From DASYXZ01 sp035308965 (lineage in GTDB: Bacteria; Acidobacteriota; Terriglobia; UBA7540): a stretch of 64,000 nucleotides of DNA. The translations under genes and the position numbers were made by a program. Numbering within the stretch: the stretch's first letter is position 1; each line of letters begins with the position of its first letter. Positions 1-8,911 of this stretch are shown in pieces. The stretch covers positions 408,461 through 472,460 of the forward strand of contig DATGFN010000019.1 in the NCBI GenBank assembly GCA_035308965.1, read 5' to 3'. The notes under the pieces were generated by a model. It saw nothing but the letters and a program-made list of their open reading frames with translations. It was not told the origin of the DNA and searched no databases.

Positions 1-2
1 AC

Positions 3-1295
3 AGCACGCTCTCCCAAGGCGGTGCATCTGAAATCACCCTGAGATTACACTGCTTAATCAAGACCATGCTTTACGTCCGGCTGGAAGATGATGTCCCGCC
101 GCCCCTTCTTGTGAATTCGACCCTGGAGCGCGGGCCGTCTGCACACTCCTTCACCTCGGATGACATCACGCCTTCAGCCCACTGGTCGGAACCGCCGCGC
201 CTTCAATTGACGGTGGGCCGAACAGGTAGAGCGAGCGGGGTATATTCCGTCCGCCCATCCGAACGCGGAGATTTTTCCGTGGGCGGTGTTTTCCTGCGCT
301 ATCAGAGTCCGCTTCGCCTTGCCGAGCGCTGGGCCTTCGCGGACTTGAGGCAGACTGTCCGCGTCTATCCCAACATGGACGAGGCCAGGCGGCACACTTT
401 TTACCTGATGCGCAGCCGTCAGATCGAGCAGGAAAAGCGATTGAAACGGCAGCGAGGCGTGGGCCGGGATTTTGAGAGCCTGCGCGATTACCGTGACGGG
501 GATGAGCTGCGCGACGTTTGCTGGACCGCCAGCGCGCGCCGGGGAAAGCTGATCACCAAAGTCTATCGAGTGGAACGCAGCCAGACCGTGCAGGTGGTGG
601 TGGACGCGGGACGGCTGATGCAAGCCCGGGTGAGACCTCTCGCGCAGTCCGGAAACATAACCAACCCGCCCGTTCAATCCGCCGATTCTCAATGGCCTGA
701 CCACAATGCATATCGAAAATCCCCAATCGTTCAATCTAAATTGGATTACGCCATCAGCGCCGCATTGGGGCTGGCGCAGGTGGCGCTATACTCGGGGGAC
801 AAAGTAGGCCTGCTCGCCTATGGCCGCAGGCAGCAAACTCGGTTGGCGGCAGCGCGAGGCACTGCTCACCTGAGAGCGATGCTGGAGGGCTTCGCGCGAG
901 TGCGCGGCGAGCTGGTGGAAGCCAACCACTCGCGCGCCGCGGACGACTTACTCTCGCGGCATCGGAGCCGGAGCCTGGTGATCTGGCTGACTGACCTCGC
1001 GGAGACCGCCGCCACGCCGGAAGTGATCGAGGCCGCGTCGCGTCTTTTGCGCCAACACTTGGTCCTTTTTGTTGCCATTACGCAGCCCGAACTGGGAGAG
1101 TTGGCCGCCCGCCGGCCCGCTTCGGAGAGCGAAATGTACCGTTACGTGGCCGCCCAGGAAGTGATCCAGCGGCGCGACTTGCTGCTGCGGCGATTGCGCG
1201 AGAACGGCGCATTGGCTCTCGAACTTGAGCCGGGCCGGCTGGCCACCGGGATCATCAATCAGTACCTGGAAGTGAAAGAAAGGAGTCTGCTGTGA
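3..1295 (+). CDS. DUF58 domain-containing protein (5' partial)
   Basis: The reading frame is open to the left edge. The first visible Met (position 66) lies inside a conserved region, and the codons before it read like the usual DUF58 beta-rich segment, so I treat the gene as cut by the window edge. The core DUF58 signature is visible: a G-D-F region, then GRDFESLRDYRDGD followed by the WxxSAR-type segment (CWTASARRGKL), then a vWA-like half with VVVDAGR and a conserved D near VIWLTDL. DUF58 proteins are usually membrane-anchored, encoded beside MoxR ATPases, and thought to act in envelope or chaperone-like maturation. The N-terminal membrane segments expected in the family would lie outside the window. 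The stop is 3 bp from the convergent SpoIIM gene. Family call is firm; function is inferred. Confidence 0.88.
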   Translation, partial: STLSQGGASEITLRLHCLIKTMLYVRLEDDVPPPLLVNSTLERGPSAHSFTSDDITPSAHWSEPPRLQLTVGRTGRASGVYSVRPSERGDFSVGGVFLRYQSPLRLAERWAFADLRQTVRVYPNMDEARRHTFYLMRSRQIEQEKRLKRQRGVGRDFESLRDYRDGDELRDVCWTASARRGKLITKVYRVERSQTVQVVVDAGRLMQARVRPLAQSGNITNPPVQSADSQWPDHNAYRKSPIVQSKLDYAISAALGLAQVALYSGDKVGLLAYGRRQQTRLAAARGTAHLRAMLEGFARVRGELVEANHSRAADDLLSRHRSRSLVIWLTDLAETAATPEVIEAASRLLRQHLVLFVAITQPELGELAARRPASESEMYRYVAAQEVIQRRDLLLRRLRENGALALELEPGRLATGIINQYLEVKERSLL

Positions 1296-1298
1296 GCG

Positions 1299-2258
1299 TT
1301 AATGACTGGCAGGATTCCGTCCGGCCTGAGTGAGATATAGGGTGAACAGGCCGGCCACGGCGGCGGCGAACGTGAATTTGGCCAATCCGGGCAAATGCGA
1401 AGGGGAGAAAAAGCCTTCAATGATGCCAGCCACTATCAGGATGGGCACGATGCCCAGAGCCAGGCGTACTCCCAGCCCACCATAAAGAACCAGGGCGTCG
1501 CGGCGTGGGATGGGACCGGGAAATAGGAGGGCGCGCGCAATCAACAATCCTCCGCCGCCGGCAATGAAGATGGAGGGAAGTTCCAGCACGCCGTGAGGCA
1601 TTACGAACTCCGCCAAGCTGCGCCCCATTCCTGCCTGCCAACAGGCCGCGCTAATCACGCCCAGCATCAGGCCGTTCATCAGCATCATGTAGACGGTTCC
1701 AAGGCCGGCGGTGATGCCGAGGGCGAAAGTGGAAAAGGAGACGGAGATATTGTTGGTCATGATGGCGCTCGAAGCCAGCGGCTTGATGGTGACAATCGAT
1801 TCCGTCCACATTTTCTTCCGTTCAATGGTGTCGCTCATCGGGCCGCCCAGGAAAAAACGCTGAAATGACGGGTCGCCCAGGCAGGCGAGAAAGCCGGCCA
1901 CGGCGGCGGCCATAAAGACCACAAAGGCGGCCAGGGTGTAGTTGAAAGTGGAGCGAAATACCTGGGGGAAGACTGTTGTATAAAATCGCCCGATGCCGGA
2001 AGGCTTTGCGCGGCGTCCCATATAGATGAGATTGTGGGCGCGCCCCATGATCTGATTCAAATAACCGGCCAGGCGCTCGCCCGAGGAGTCTTCGCGCACG
2101 GTGGCAAGGTCCGCAGCCACCTGGCGATAGAGAAGGCCGAATTCCTGAAGCTCGCGATAAGTGAGCGCGCGCAGGCCTCCTGTTCCTGATTGCCCGATGA
2201 TTTTTTCCAGGCGATCCCAGTGCGGTTTGCGTTTTTCGACCCAGCGTGCGCTAATCAT
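1299..2258 (-). CDS. Stage II sporulation protein M (SpoIIM/DUF95) family membrane protein
   Basis: A 319-residue integral membrane protein. It has a charged cytoplasmic N-terminus (MISARWVEKRKPHWDRLE) followed by several hydrophobic segments, including runs around TLAAFVVFMAAAVAGFLACL, ISVSFSTFALGITAGLG and a glycine-rich GGGGLLIARALLFPGP motif typical of the SpoIIM/DUF95 family. In spore formers SpoIIM acts in engulfment; in non-sporulating Acidobacteriota the family occurs in DUF58/MoxR/RDD clusters and its role is unknown. Here it sits convergent to the DUF58 gene and divergent from the RDD gene, so all three members of that recurrent cluster are present. The ATG start is at 2258; the 165 bp upstream are low-complexity TTTCC-rich DNA shared with the RDD promoter side. 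Confidence 0.88.
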   Translation of the reverse strand: MISARWVEKRKPHWDRLEKIIGQSGTGGLRALTYRELQEFGLLYRQVAADLATVREDSSGERLAGYLNQIMGRAHNLIYMGRRAKPSGIGRFYTTVFPQVFRSTFNYTLAAFVVFMAAAVAGFLACLGDPSFQRFFLGGPMSDTIERKKMWTESIVTIKPLASSAIMTNNISVSFSTFALGITAGLGTVYMMLMNGLMLGVISAACWQAGMGRSLAEFVMPHGVLELPSIFIAGGGGLLIARALLFPGPIPRRDALVLYGGLGVRLALGIVPILIVAGIIEGFFSPSHLPGLAKFTFAAAVAGLFTLYLTQAGRNPASH

Positions 2259-2423
2259 GGATAAGGCGGAAACTGGAAAATGGAAATTTGAAACCCGAAA
2301 ATCGAAATTCGCTGCAAAATCTTAGAAGGCAGATACTGAATAACGGAGTTAGCGCCTTCCATTTTCGATTTTCCATATTCTGATTTCGAGTTTCCAGTTT
2401 CTAATTTCTGTTTTCCGATTTCC
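2259..2423. other. Low-complexity TTTCC/GGAAA-rich divergent intergenic spacer
   Basis: The gap between the divergent SpoIIM and RDD genes is dominated by short variants of TTTCCA, TTTCGA and their complements. The same flavour of sequence recurs at about 32990-33015 and 48850-48875. No clear promoter elements were identified, though both genes must start from here. Confidence 0.5.
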
Positions 2424-3266
2424 ATGGACAATCTTACCATCGAAACGCCGGAACAGATTCACCTGGAATTTCCCCTGGCGGGGGTGGGCAGCAGGTTTCT
2501 GGCCCTGGCCCTGGACATGCTTATTCAGGCCTCGATCATCTCCGTGATGGTCATCATAGCCGTGGTCCTATCATCTCTCTTTCTTATCAATTTTGGGAGT
2601 CAGGGCACCTGGGTTTTGGCGCTCTTGATCCTCGGAGGATTTCTGGTTCAACTCGGGTATTTCGCCATATTTGAAGCCGTTTGGAATGGACAAACACCCG
2701 GCAAGCGTCTCACCCACTTGCGCGTGATCGAAGATACCGGGCGACCGATCACAGTTTATGCGTCGGTGGCGCGGAACCTCTTGCGCATTGTCGACAGCAT
2801 ACCTGGCATGTACGCCGTGGGAATTTTCTCCGTCCTGATCAGCCGTCAAAACAAGCGCCTGGGGGACTATGTTGCCGGGACAGTCGTGGTTCACGAAAGA
2901 CCTCTCGAGCCAAAGTCCGCCACGGGTTGGCAAACTGCCCCAGCCAAGCTTCCCGCGAAGCCTAGCTTCGCCATCGGAAGCGTGCTGGGCATCAACCCTG
3001 CGCCAGTACCTTCGGCGCCGGAAGTGGAGAGCCAGGCGGCTTCAGGTTACGACGCAGGACTCCTTTCTCCCGGAGAATTCGGGCTGATTGAAGCTTTTCT
3101 GATGCGGCGCGAGCACCTTGAGGGCGCAGTCCGAACCCAAATGGCGCGCCAAATTTTGGAAAAAATCGCCCCTCGCATGCAAATCCGCCCGGAAGACTTA
3201 GCCCGCTCTGAATCTCTCTTGGAAAAACTTGCCATCGAGTATCGGAATCAAGCTTCCTATAAATAA
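2424..3266 (+). CDS. RDD family membrane protein
   Basis: A 280-residue protein whose first half is an RDD domain: the opening PLAGVGSRFLALALDMLIQ carries the R..D residues of the family, followed by three hydrophobic helices (SIISVMVIIAVVLSSLFLI; WVLALLILGGFLVQLGYFA; and a third near LLRIVDSIPGMYAVGIF). The segment WNGQTPGKRLTHLRVIEDTG is the typical RDD loop. The C-terminal 90 residues are hydrophilic and rich in Ala, Glu and Arg, probably cytoplasmic. RDD proteins are poorly characterised; transport or envelope roles are proposed. Its pairing with SpoIIM and DUF58 genes matches a recurrent neighbourhood. The start at 2424 follows the low-complexity spacer with no strong ribosome-binding site. 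Confidence 0.88.
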   Translation: MDNLTIETPEQIHLEFPLAGVGSRFLALALDMLIQASIISVMVIIAVVLSSLFLINFGSQGTWVLALLILGGFLVQLGYFAIFEAVWNGQTPGKRLTHLRVIEDTGRPITVYASVARNLLRIVDSIPGMYAVGIFSVLISRQNKRLGDYVAGTVVVHERPLEPKSATGWQTAPAKLPAKPSFAIGSVLGINPAPVPSAPEVESQAASGYDAGLLSPGEFGLIEAFLMRREHLEGAVRTQMARQILEKIAPRMQIRPEDLARSESLLEKLAIEYRNQASYK

Positions 3267-3461
3267 CAGGGACAATCTACGTGAGCCCCAGGTGATAAGT
3301 GAACTCGACACATAGGACGATGGGCTCACACCCTCCATTTAAATTGACGACTGCCTCAGGGGGGCGTACACTTTTCCAAAGATTGGAATTGCCAGGGAAG
3401 TTGCCTGGCGGGGCTTGCCGGATTCCGGGCGACTCAAAAAGAACGAATGGAGACGAGCTCT

Positions 3462-4490
3462 ATGCGGTCTGCCATTTCTCGACGAAGTTTTCTCACCAAA
3501 ATCGGGATGGGAACTGGAGCAGCGGCTCTTGGCCCCACCATACTTCACGCCGCCAACAAGTCGGGAAGTAAAGTGGTGCTGGGCAGTGGCGCGCACACCT
3601 ACGAACTGGTTCCCGATTGGGGACGGCTTCCTGCCGGAATTGCTTACGGCTACACCCACGGCGTGCAGATTGACGCCCACAACCGGGTGATTGTCCACAA
3701 CCAGAGCAAGGACTCGGTGATCATCTTTGATCACAAAGGAAAGTACGTAAAGTCCTGGGGGACGGATTTCCAAAAAGGCGCTCACGGCTGTTTGCTGCGA
3801 AAAGAAGGCGGCACGGAATATCTCTATTTGTCCGACTATGAGCGCCATGTGGTGGTGAAGACCACTTTGGACGGCGAGACAGTGTGGACACTGAACTGGC
3901 CGCAAGATTCCGGAGTTTACCAGAGCGAAGCTCAGTTCAAACCCACCAACACCGTGGTGGCGCCGAGCGGCGATATTTATGTGACTGATGGGTACGGGTT
4001 GAGCTACATCCATCAATACAGTCCAAAGCTCGAGCGCATCCGCACCTGGGGCGGCAAGGGTAGTGAGCCCGGCAAGCTCGATTGCCCGCACGGCATCTGG
4101 GTGGACACGCGCGCCAAGGACCCCATCCTGGTGGTGGCTGATCGCTCCAACGCCCGCTTGCAGACTTTCACCTTGGATGGTCAGCACATTGGATTTTATT
4201 CGGAGGACATGCGGCGGCCATGCCACTTCGATCAGGCCGCGAATGGCGACTTGCTGATTCCCGATTTGTGGGGCGTGGTTACGATTTACGACAAGGACAA
4301 TAAAGCGGTGACGCAGCTCGGTGACAATCAGGGCGTGTGGGAAAAGAAAGGCTGGCCCAACTTGCCGCATGACACTTGGCAGCCGGGAAAGTTTATCTCT
4401 CCCCACGCCGCCTGCTGGGACAAGCGCGGCGACATCTATGTGGTGGAGTGGGTTGCCGTGGGGCGCGTGACCAAGCTCAGAAAGGTTTAG
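3462..4490 (+). CDS. TAT-exported NHL-type beta-propeller protein (PAL-like)
   Basis: A predicted six-bladed propeller of about 342 residues. The N-terminus carries a twin-arginine signal (SRRSFLTKIG followed by a Gly/Ala-rich stretch ending near ILHAA). Repeated blade motifs follow, such as TNTVVAPSGDIYVTDGYG, PHGIWVD and HAACWDKRGDIYVVEW, as in NHL-repeat proteins related to peptidyl-alpha-hydroxyglycine lyase. I choose ATG 3462 because GGAG at 3449-3452 is well spaced; an in-frame ATG lies at 3447. It probably acts in the periplasm. It begins a plus-strand run of exported proteins (DUF1501, DUF1549/DUF1553, cytochrome-WD40) and may share their substrate, but the reaction is unknown. Confidence 0.8.
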   Translation: MRSAISRRSFLTKIGMGTGAAALGPTILHAANKSGSKVVLGSGAHTYELVPDWGRLPAGIAYGYTHGVQIDAHNRVIVHNQSKDSVIIFDHKGKYVKSWGTDFQKGAHGCLLRKEGGTEYLYLSDYERHVVVKTTLDGETVWTLNWPQDSGVYQSEAQFKPTNTVVAPSGDIYVTDGYGLSYIHQYSPKLERIRTWGGKGSEPGKLDCPHGIWVDTRAKDPILVVADRSNARLQTFTLDGQHIGFYSEDMRRPCHFDQAANGDLLIPDLWGVVTIYDKDNKAVTQLGDNQGVWEKKGWPNLPHDTWQPGKFISPHAACWDKRGDIYVVEWVAVGRVTKLRKV

Positions 4491-4652
4491 GTTGGGTTGG
4501 CCGCACGGTCAGACCAACGAAATGATGTGCTGCATAACAGGGGGCATTCCCGCACGCTATTTCGTGGTCAGTGAACGGTCCGGCCATTACGATTCAACCC
4601 GCCAATTCGCCCCCGTACCACGGCCTGTCCTGACCACGGAGGGTACAAGGTA

Positions 4653-6032
4653 ATGTTCAGACTTGACGCGGACAAGAAAGTCCACTTCTGTGACGGCGTA
4701 ACGCGCCGCGATTTTCTCCACGCCGGCGCCCTGGGCCTGACGGGCCTGACGATGCCGGAGTTTTTCGCCCTCAAAGCCGCGGGCGGCGTGGATCCCAAGA
4801 AAGATGTGAACTGCATTCAGTTGATGCTGGTGGGCGCGCCTAGCCAGCTCGACACCTGGGACATGAAGCCGGACGCGCCAGCCTCTATCCGCGGGCCTTA
4901 CAAACCAATTAAGACCAACGTGTCCGGCATCGAAATCTCCGAAATCTTTCCGCGCATGGCGAAGCACGCGGACAAGTTTGCTCTGGTGCGATCGATGTAT
5001 CACACCGCAGCTGCTGTGCACGACACGGGCTGCCAGATGATGCAGACCGGGCGATTGTTTCAGGGCGGACTCGAATCACCGAATTTCGGTTCGGTGCTGA
5101 GATATGAAAAAGGACCGCGCGGTGACATGCCGCCCAACGTCCTGATCCCTTACACAATTGGCCAGCTTGGCGGAAACCTGCCTCACGGCGATACAGCGGG
5201 GTTCCTTGGCAAAGCGTACGACCCGTTTGTGCTGAATGCCAACCCGGCCGAAGAGAATTTCAAAGTGCCGGATATGCTTCCTCCCGATTACATTTCCGCC
5301 GTGCGTGTGGACCGCCGGCGAAGCTGGCGGCAGGTAATAGACAATTCGGTGAAGTATTTTGAAGACGCCAATCAAGACGCCAAATTAATGGATTCGACTT
5401 TCAACCAGGCTTACACCTTGATGACCTCCGCCAAGGCGCGTGAGGCATTCGAGCTGACCCAGGAGACTGAGGACACGCGCAAACGTTACGGCATGAATCG
5501 CTTCGGACAGGGCTGCTTGCTCGCCCGCCGACTGGTGGAACGGGGCGTCCGCTTTGTCACCGTCAATATGTTTGAGACCGTGTTCAACGACATTACCTGG
5601 GACATCCACGGCTCCGCGCCTTTCAGCCCTATCAGTTGCTATGGTGAATTGGTGGGCCCGATGTTCGACAATGCGTACAGTTCCCTGCTGGAGGATCTAG
5701 GCCAAACCGGCATGCTGGACAACACTCTAGTCGTCGCATCAGGCGAATTCGGCCGAACGCCGCGCATCAATCCCGCCGGAGGCCGGGATCACTGGCCGCA
5801 ATGCTGGACCATGATCATGGCGGGTGGAGGCGTGAAGGGCGGACAAGTGGTGGGCGCATCGGATTCAATTGCCAGCGCACCCAAGGATCGCCCGTTAATG
5901 CCGGCCCACGTGGCGGCTACGGTTTACAAGTGCCTGGGTATTTCCATCGAAACGGAACTGAAGACTCCTCAAGGGCGGGTGGTCCGTTTGGTGGACCACG
6001 GCTTTGATCCGATTGATGAATTGCTGGTGTAG
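4653..6032 (+). CDS. DUF1501 domain-containing protein
   Basis: A 459-residue protein with a TAT-like N-terminus (VTRRDFLHAGALGLTGLTMP) and the alkaline-phosphatase/sulfatase-like DUF1501 fold. Visible family motifs are QLDTWDMKPDAP near the N-terminus, ARRLVERGVRFVTVN in the middle, and GEFGRTPRINPAGGRDHWP near the C-terminus, which contributes metal-site residues in the family. DUF1501 genes almost always pair with DUF1549/DUF1553 genes, as here (next gene at 6243), especially in Planctomycetota, Verrucomicrobiota and Acidobacteriota. The biochemical role is not established; export and polymer use are commonly inferred. A GGAGGGTACAAGGTA leader precedes the ATG. Confidence 0.93.
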   Translation: MFRLDADKKVHFCDGVTRRDFLHAGALGLTGLTMPEFFALKAAGGVDPKKDVNCIQLMLVGAPSQLDTWDMKPDAPASIRGPYKPIKTNVSGIEISEIFPRMAKHADKFALVRSMYHTAAAVHDTGCQMMQTGRLFQGGLESPNFGSVLRYEKGPRGDMPPNVLIPYTIGQLGGNLPHGDTAGFLGKAYDPFVLNANPAEENFKVPDMLPPDYISAVRVDRRRSWRQVIDNSVKYFEDANQDAKLMDSTFNQAYTLMTSAKAREAFELTQETEDTRKRYGMNRFGQGCLLARRLVERGVRFVTVNMFETVFNDITWDIHGSAPFSPISCYGELVGPMFDNAYSSLLEDLGQTGMLDNTLVVASGEFGRTPRINPAGGRDHWPQCWTMIMAGGGVKGGQVVGASDSIASAPKDRPLMPAHVAATVYKCLGISIETELKTPQGRVVRLVDHGFDPIDELLV

Positions 6033-6058
6033 AGGTCTCTTGTGGGCGGTCGCGGTAC

Positions 6059-6227
6059 AACCCCCTCACCCGTCCGTCGGCTGACGGCCGCCACCGCAGA
6101 ACCTGGGGCCCCGACCCTCTCCCGAAGGGGGGAGAGGGGATAAAGTCGAATCTAAAATAGCGAATCCTAACCCTCGCCCCCTTGCGCGAGAGGGTGGACC
6201 CGCAGCGGGGGGACGGGTGAGGGGGTT
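6059..6227. repeat. Palindromic intergenic element with 17-bp inverted termini
   Basis: Perfect 17-bp inverted repeats (AACCCCCTCACCCGTCC at 6059-6075 and its complement at 6211-6227) bound a 169-bp element. It contains a further internal hairpin of the CTCTCCC...GGGAGAG type near 6115-6137. It fills the gap between the DUF1501 and DUF1549 genes. Related sequence (GACGGATGAGGGG) ends the palindrome cluster at 13042-13136. Confidence 0.75.
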
Positions 6228-6242
6228 CTTAAGAATAGAAGT

Positions 6243-8855
6243 ATGAAATTCCGTTTTCATTTGATCATTCCCGTACTACTGACCGCCTTCATTGTCCCTT
6301 GGCTCATTCAAGGCATACAAACTTCGGCGCAGGGCCGCAATGACGCTCCGTACCACCAGGACTTGCCTAAGCCGGATAGCACCAAGACGAAGAAAATCCT
6401 CGATCCGGTGGCGGCTCACAACAGTTTTCCCAAAGTCCCGCTGACTAAAATCGAAATCCTGCCTGCTTCAATTTCAATCGAAGGCCCGCGCTACAATCAA
6501 CAGTTGGTGGTGGAAGGAACATTTGCCGACGGGCATCAAGAAGATTTAACCTCGCAAGCTACGATATCGTCGTCCAGCTCAAAAGTTGTTTTGGTGGACA
6601 AGGAGCATTTCGCTCTCCCCCAGAATGATGGCCAAGCCACCATCACGGCCATCGTCGCGGGCCACCGAACAAGCGCTTCGGTGGCCGTGCGCGATTTCTC
6701 TGCCGCCACTACGTGGAGCTTTCGCAATGATGTGCTGCCTGTGATGACCAAGGTGGGTTGCAACTCCGGCCCATGCCATGGCGCGGCGGCTGGCAAGAAC
6801 GGCTTCAAGCTCACGCTGCGCGGCTACGATCCGCAAACCGATTATTTCACTCTTACCCACCAGGCCCTGGCCCGCCGCACCGAGCGCATGGAACCCGCCC
6901 AAAGCCTTATCCTGCTGAAACCGACGCTCACCATCCCGCATGGCGGAGGCCGCCGGTTCGCCGTGGGCTCGCCGGAATACCAGGTGATTTCCGGATGGAT
7001 CGCTCAAGGCATGCCGCCGCCGAAGGATTCAGACGCACGAGTGACGGAGATTCAAGTGCTCCCGCGTGAGGCGTCGCTCAGGCCGGGCGCTGAACAGCAA
7101 TTGGTCGTGGCAGCAAACTTTTCCGACGGCCACACCGAAGACGTTACGCGCTGGGCCAAATTTGACAGCGGAGACGAAGGCGTGGCGAGCGTAGATAACA
7201 ATGGCCACGTGACGATGCACAGTTACGGCGAGGCTCCCGTGACCGTTTGGTACCAGAGCCACGTCACGTTTTCCCGCGTGCGAATTCCCTTCCCTTACAA
7301 GCTGGACGAAGCGGTATTCAAGAAAGCGCCGCGCCACAACTACATTGATGATGCTGTATTGAGTCATCTCCAGGTGCTGCATATTCCGCCCTCCCATCCG
7401 GCAACTGACAGTGAATTCATTCGCAGGGCATATCTCGATGCCGCGGGCATTCTCCCCACTCCCGCCGAAGTGGAAAAATTCCTGAAGGATAGTTCGCCCA
7501 ACAAAAGGGAAGCGTTGATTGACGCCCTGATGAAGAGGCCGGAATTCGTGGATTATTGGGCCTACAAGTTGTCTGACCTCCTGCTGGTGTCAAGCAACCG
7601 TCTCTCCAACGAAGAAATGTGGAGCTACTACAAGTGGATCCGCCAAAGCGTGGCTGAAGACAAACCTTGGAACAAAATGGTTTCCGAAATTGTGATTGCC
7701 ACCGGCAGAACGGCGGAAAACGGGGCGGCCAACTATTGGGTGATTCACCGCGACCCTTTGGACACTTCGGAGAACATGGCGCAGGCGTTCCTGGGCATCA
7801 CCATTACCTGCGCGCATTGCCACAATCATCCGCTGGCCAAATGGACACAGAAAGATTATTACGGCATGGCCAACCTGTTTGCGCGGGTGCGGCTGAAGAC
7901 GTTTGCGCCCGGCGGATTCCGCGCCGGCGTGGGCGCGCTCTTTAATGACGTGACAGTGTACTCCGCCCCCACCGGCGAATTCACCGACGACCGCTTTATG
8001 ATGGTCCTTCCGCCCAAACCGCTGGACGCGAAGGCGCTTCCCGAAAATGTGCCGGGGGATACGCGCGCGTATTTTGCCCGGTGGCTCACCGCTCCGGAAA
8101 ATCCTTTTTTTGCCCGCAACATGGTGAACCGCATCTGGCGCAATTTCCTGGGACGTGGATTGGTAGAGCCGGTGGACGATTTGCGGGATACCAATCCCGC
8201 CACCAACGACGAATTGTTGAACGCATTGGTTAAAGATTTTGTGGCGCACAATTTTGATATCGACCACATGATTCGCACCATCATGCAGTCGGCTACATAT
8301 CAGACCTCCTCGGTGCCGCTCAAGGAAAACGCGGATGATGACAAGTACGGCTCGCATTACCCCATCAAACGCCTGCCCGCCGAAGTTTTGCTCGACGCTT
8401 ATTCGGCGGTCACCCAGGTACCGGAAGCATTTGACGGCTATCCCGCCGGCATGCGGGCGCTGCAATTGCCTGACTCGGCGGTTAAATCCTACTTCCTCGA
8501 TGCCTTCGGGCGGCCCGCCCGCTTGCAGACTCGAGAGAGCGAGCGCACTTCCGTCCCGACCATCACCCAGGCGCTTCACATCATCAATGGGGATACGCTC
8601 AACAACAAGCTGCGGGCCCCAGGGAGCTCGGTTGAAATGTTGCTGAAACTCGGCTTCTCCGACGAGCAGATCGTGGACTATCTCTACCTCGCTTCATTCA
8701 GCCGCCACCCAACGGAGGCGGAGCGCTCCGCTTTGGTGAGTGCCCTCTCTTCCGCCGAGCAACAAAAAACGCAAAGCGCCGACCCGCGCCACGCCGCGCT
8801 GGTGGACATGGGATGGGCGATGTTGACCAGTGAAGAATTTATGTTTAATCATTAA
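6243..8855 (+). CDS. DUF1549 and DUF1553 domain-containing protein with cytochrome-like and Ig-like regions
   Basis: An 870-residue exported protein with a hydrophobic N-terminal signal (residues about 5-25). Order of parts: an Ig-like (Big_2-type) segment at about 65-150; a planctomycete-type cytochrome region with C173-x4-C178-H179 and the GKNGFKLTLRGYDP motif; a second Ig-like segment at about 270-350; DUF1549 at about 365-580, including C523-A-H-C526-H527; and DUF1553 at about 600-850 (PENPFFARNMVNRIW, GLVEPVDDLRDTNP). The paired DUF1501 gene is directly upstream. Heme attachment at the CxxCH is possible but not certain. The family is widespread in polymer-degrading bacteria and lacks a settled reaction. 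Confidence 0.92.
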   Translation: MKFRFHLIIPVLLTAFIVPWLIQGIQTSAQGRNDAPYHQDLPKPDSTKTKKILDPVAAHNSFPKVPLTKIEILPASISIEGPRYNQQLVVEGTFADGHQEDLTSQATISSSSSKVVLVDKEHFALPQNDGQATITAIVAGHRTSASVAVRDFSAATTWSFRNDVLPVMTKVGCNSGPCHGAAAGKNGFKLTLRGYDPQTDYFTLTHQALARRTERMEPAQSLILLKPTLTIPHGGGRRFAVGSPEYQVISGWIAQGMPPPKDSDARVTEIQVLPREASLRPGAEQQLVVAANFSDGHTEDVTRWAKFDSGDEGVASVDNNGHVTMHSYGEAPVTVWYQSHVTFSRVRIPFPYKLDEAVFKKAPRHNYIDDAVLSHLQVLHIPPSHPATDSEFIRRAYLDAAGILPTPAEVEKFLKDSSPNKREALIDALMKRPEFVDYWAYKLSDLLLVSSNRLSNEEMWSYYKWIRQSVAEDKPWNKMVSEIVIATGRTAENGAANYWVIHRDPLDTSENMAQAFLGITITCAHCHNHPLAKWTQKDYYGMANLFARVRLKTFAPGGFRAGVGALFNDVTVYSAPTGEFTDDRFMMVLPPKPLDAKALPENVPGDTRAYFARWLTAPENPFFARNMVNRIWRNFLGRGLVEPVDDLRDTNPATNDELLNALVKDFVAHNFDIDHMIRTIMQSATYQTSSVPLKENADDDKYGSHYPIKRLPAEVLLDAYSAVTQVPEAFDGYPAGMRALQLPDSAVKSYFLDAFGRPARLQTRESERTSVPTITQALHIINGDTLNNKLRAPGSSVEMLLKLGFSDEQIVDYLYLASFSRHPTEAERSALVSALSSAEQQKTQSADPRHAALVDMGWAMLTSEEFMFNH

Positions 8856-8911
8856 GAAAAAAGACGTCATTTGTTATTCGTCTTTTGTCCTATGCCAAAA
8901 CCGGAAGATGT

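Noticed and set aside
3339..4406. Long minus-strand open frame opposite the NHL propeller gene
   Set aside because: It is the shadow of a well-supported gene; the translation shows no family motifs and no ribosome-binding site.
7590..8579. Long minus-strand open frame opposite DUF1553
   Set aside because: Antisense shadow of a gene with clear domains; high His/Gly/Arg composition typical of a reversed frame.
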